56,035 bases of DNA from Massilia glaciei (GTDB lineage Bacteria > Pseudomonadota > Gammaproteobacteria > Burkholderiales > Burkholderiaceae_D), in the NCBI RefSeq assembly GCF_003011895.2, contig NZ_PXWF02000204.1, forward strand, positions 1 to 56,035, given 5' to 3'. The notes under the pieces were generated by a model. It did no database searches and had not been told where the DNA came from. It was given only the letters and a program-made list of their open reading frames with translations. Positions 54,690 to 56,035 of this stretch are shown here, one piece after another (positions within the stretch are counted from its first letter, which is position 1; each line of letters opens with the position of its first letter). Both the position numbers and the translations under genes were made by a program.

Positions 54690-55232
54690 TCAATGCTTGC
54701 GCCCGCCCGGCAACTCGGGCTGCACGACGGTTTCGTCGTTCTTGAAGCTGCGTTTCGAGGCCTCGGTCGCCCCGCTCAGGACGCTGTTGTTCGAATACGA
54801 TCGGGTCGCGGCCAGCCACTTGTCGTAGCCCTGGCGCACCTGCTCGTTCTGCATCGTCGCATCGGCCGCGATCTGCACGTACACGCTTTCCATCGCGGCC
54901 TTGGCCTTGGCCAGGTCGGCCGCGCTCATGACCTTGATGACGTCTTCGGGGATCCCCTTCCCGACCGGCAGCGCGGCGTCGAACCTGGCCGAGAAACGCG
55001 CGAAGCAGTCGCGCCACAGGCGCACCGCCTTGTCGACCCGGCGCACGCTCTCGTTCGAGGCCGAATTGACCGGAAACACGAGGGCGACGCATTTGAACCG
55101 GCTGAATTTGAGGTCGGCGCCATCGAAGCTGTTGACGTAGTACGAAGCGTCGGCGCGCGGCGCGGTTTCGCCGTTGGCCGCCAGCGCGGCGCCCGCCGTT
55201 AAAAACGCCATCAGGGTAAATGCTAATCTCAT
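54690..55232 (-). CDS. small secreted protein of unknown function
   Basis: 180 aa with a signal peptide (MRLAFTLMAFLTAGAALA, cleavage after about 18). ATG 55232 is chosen because GGAG lies six bases upstream; two earlier in-frame ATGs overlap that site. The mature part is mostly helical with a single Cys pair (KCVALV, RDCFARF). No family recognised. It is followed by an unrelated gene on the same strand, 70 bp upstream. Confidence 0.65.
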   Translation of the reverse strand: MRLAFTLMAFLTAGAALAANGETAPRADASYYVNSFDGADLKFSRFKCVALVFPVNSASNESVRRVDKAVRLWRDCFARFSARFDAALPVGKGIPEDVIKVMSAADLAKAKAAMESVYVQIAADATMQNEQVRQGYDKWLAATRSYSNNSVLSGATEASKRSFKNDETVVQPELPGGRKH

Positions 55233-55302
55233 CGCCATCTCCAAAATGTGCTCACGCATCGGTATGGCGTTGATAATATATCTTTCTTACAATGTTTTGT
55301 GA

Positions 55303-56035
55303 CTAATTATCAGGCGAAACGACCAAGCGGCATTGGTAGCCGAACCATTCGTTGCCTCCGGCCACGCACCGCAGCATCGCCTGCCGCAGCCGGTTGGCCT
55401 GGTCGCGCAGCGCGATGCACTGGCTGTGATCGGCGTCGACCATCAACACGCAGACCTCCATTTTGCGGGTCGCGCCGCTGTAGTCGCCGCGCGCGACGTC
55501 GGAGCGCGCCTCGCCGACGAGCCTTTGCACCGACTCGGCATCCTGCGCGCGCTGCTGCTCCTTGTCGATCCGCGTGTGCAGTGCGCGCGTATTGGCGTCG
55601 TCGCCCCACTTGCGCGCGAACCCGGCCAACGCCGCGCGCGCCTTGGTGAACGTGCCCTCCCTGAGCGCGCCGTCGACCGCGGCGCTGGCTGTTTTCCAGG
55701 CCGCGGCGCGCAGGCGTATTCTCTCGCAACGGGGTTTGGCCTTGTCGATCGCCTCCTGCACCCGCTCGATCTGAACCGCGCGCGCGCCCTCGGTCTTGAG
55801 CATGACCATTTCGGCGTCGGCATTGGGAAGCTTGCAATCGGCGGCCAGCGCGATCACCTCGTTGACGCGCGCATCGGTCCTGCGGGTGTCCGGTTTGGCG
55901 CCGAGCCAGATCAGCCAGAGCACCCCGAGCGCGAGCAGCCAATAGCGCAGCCTGACCGGTTGCCGCCGCGGCGGCCCTGCCGGCAGCGGCGGCGGCTTGG
56001 GCGCTTGTGGCGGCGGCGCCGGCGGCGCCGCCGCC
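55303..56035 (-). CDS. proline-rich single-TM protein, 5' end cut by window edge
   Basis: The frame is open to the right edge, so the start lies outside. The visible part begins with a Pro/Ala/Gly-rich segment (PPAPPPQAPKPPPLPAGPP), then one TM helix (YWLLALGVLWLIWLGA) and a soluble region of about 200 residues with six Cys and several helical stretches (VQEAIDKAKPRCERIRLR), ending CRLVVSPDN. The order Pro-rich linker, TM, extracytoplasmic domain is common in bacterial Ser/Thr kinases and other sensors, but nothing diagnostic is in view. A GTG inside the TM segment (55923) would be a poor start. Confidence 0.6.
   Translation of the reverse strand, partial: AAAPPAPPPQAPKPPPLPAGPPRRQPVRLRYWLLALGVLWLIWLGAKPDTRRTDARVNEVIALAADCKLPNADAEMVMLKTEGARAVQIERVQEAIDKAKPRCERIRLRAAAWKTASAAVDGALREGTFTKARAALAGFARKWGDDANTRALHTRIDKEQQRAQDAESVQRLVGEARSDVARGDYSGATRKMEVCVLMVDADHSQCIALRDQANRLRQAMLRCVAGGNEWFGYQCRLVVSPDN

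Overview
The window is GC-rich DNA that looks like the chromosome of a betaproteobacterium, most likely of the Oxalobacteraceae (Massilia/Duganella type). This placement is an inference from gene content: a very large TonB-dependent receptor of the Xanthomonas/Caulobacter sugar type, a phasin with a PAK tail, a NWETF-like chemoreceptor tail, many GGDEF proteins and Burkholderiales-like coding style. No rRNA, tRNA or CRISPR array was seen.

Positions 1-30,300 form a starch/maltodextrin/glucose utilisation region. On the left, a minus-strand unit runs phosphoglucomutase, secreted alpha-amylase, glucokinase (glucokinase is cut by the window edge). Divergent from it is an SLC45-like MFS sugar transporter. 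After a secreted alpha/beta hydrolase, an unknown secreted protein, a stand-alone sugar-binding protein and a DeaD-type RNA helicase comes a minus-strand group of S9 peptidase, flavin-dependent halogenase-like protein and TonB-dependent receptor. Divergent from the receptor is a seven-gene plus-strand operon: a GtsABCD-like ABC importer followed by a periplasmic cyclomaltodextrinase, a large multidomain six-hairpin glycosidase-like protein and an esterase-like hydrolase. Read together: the receptor brings oligosaccharide through the outer membrane, secreted and periplasmic GH enzymes cut it, the ABC and MFS systems carry the products inward, and glucokinase plus phosphoglucomutase feed glycolysis. 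A 15-bp palindrome of the form TGTAGT-N3-ACTACA recurs upstream of the MFS gene, the ABC operon and the receptor, with a weaker match near the amylase unit, suggesting one shared regulator that is not encoded here.

Positions 30,300-38,300 hold housekeeping or signalling genes: a methyl-accepting chemotaxis protein ending DWETF, a CodA-like amidohydrolase, a short phasin with a 42-bp repeated tail, and a heterodimeric ABC exporter (MdlA/MdlB-like).

Positions 38,300-46,300 look like an accessory patch. It holds a DUF389 membrane protein, a relic of an IS630-type transposase, a degenerate M50-like gene, a small gene frameshifted in a G7 tract, a seven-domain CHASE/PAS/GAF/GGDEF/EAL protein whose stop codon lies in the inverted repeat of a 150-bp IS-derived element, and a small membrane protein.

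Positions 46,300-56,035 carry an ABC-2-like exporter pair, a TPR-GGDEF diguanylate cyclase, a LEA-like lipoprotein, a formate-dehydrogenase-like molybdopterin oxidoreductase, a small secreted protein and a membrane protein cut by the right edge.

The most unusual non-coding signal is a 163-bp palindromic element present twice in full (8404, 41006) and once as a 63-bp deletion form (51708). It shows a compensatory base change in its stem.
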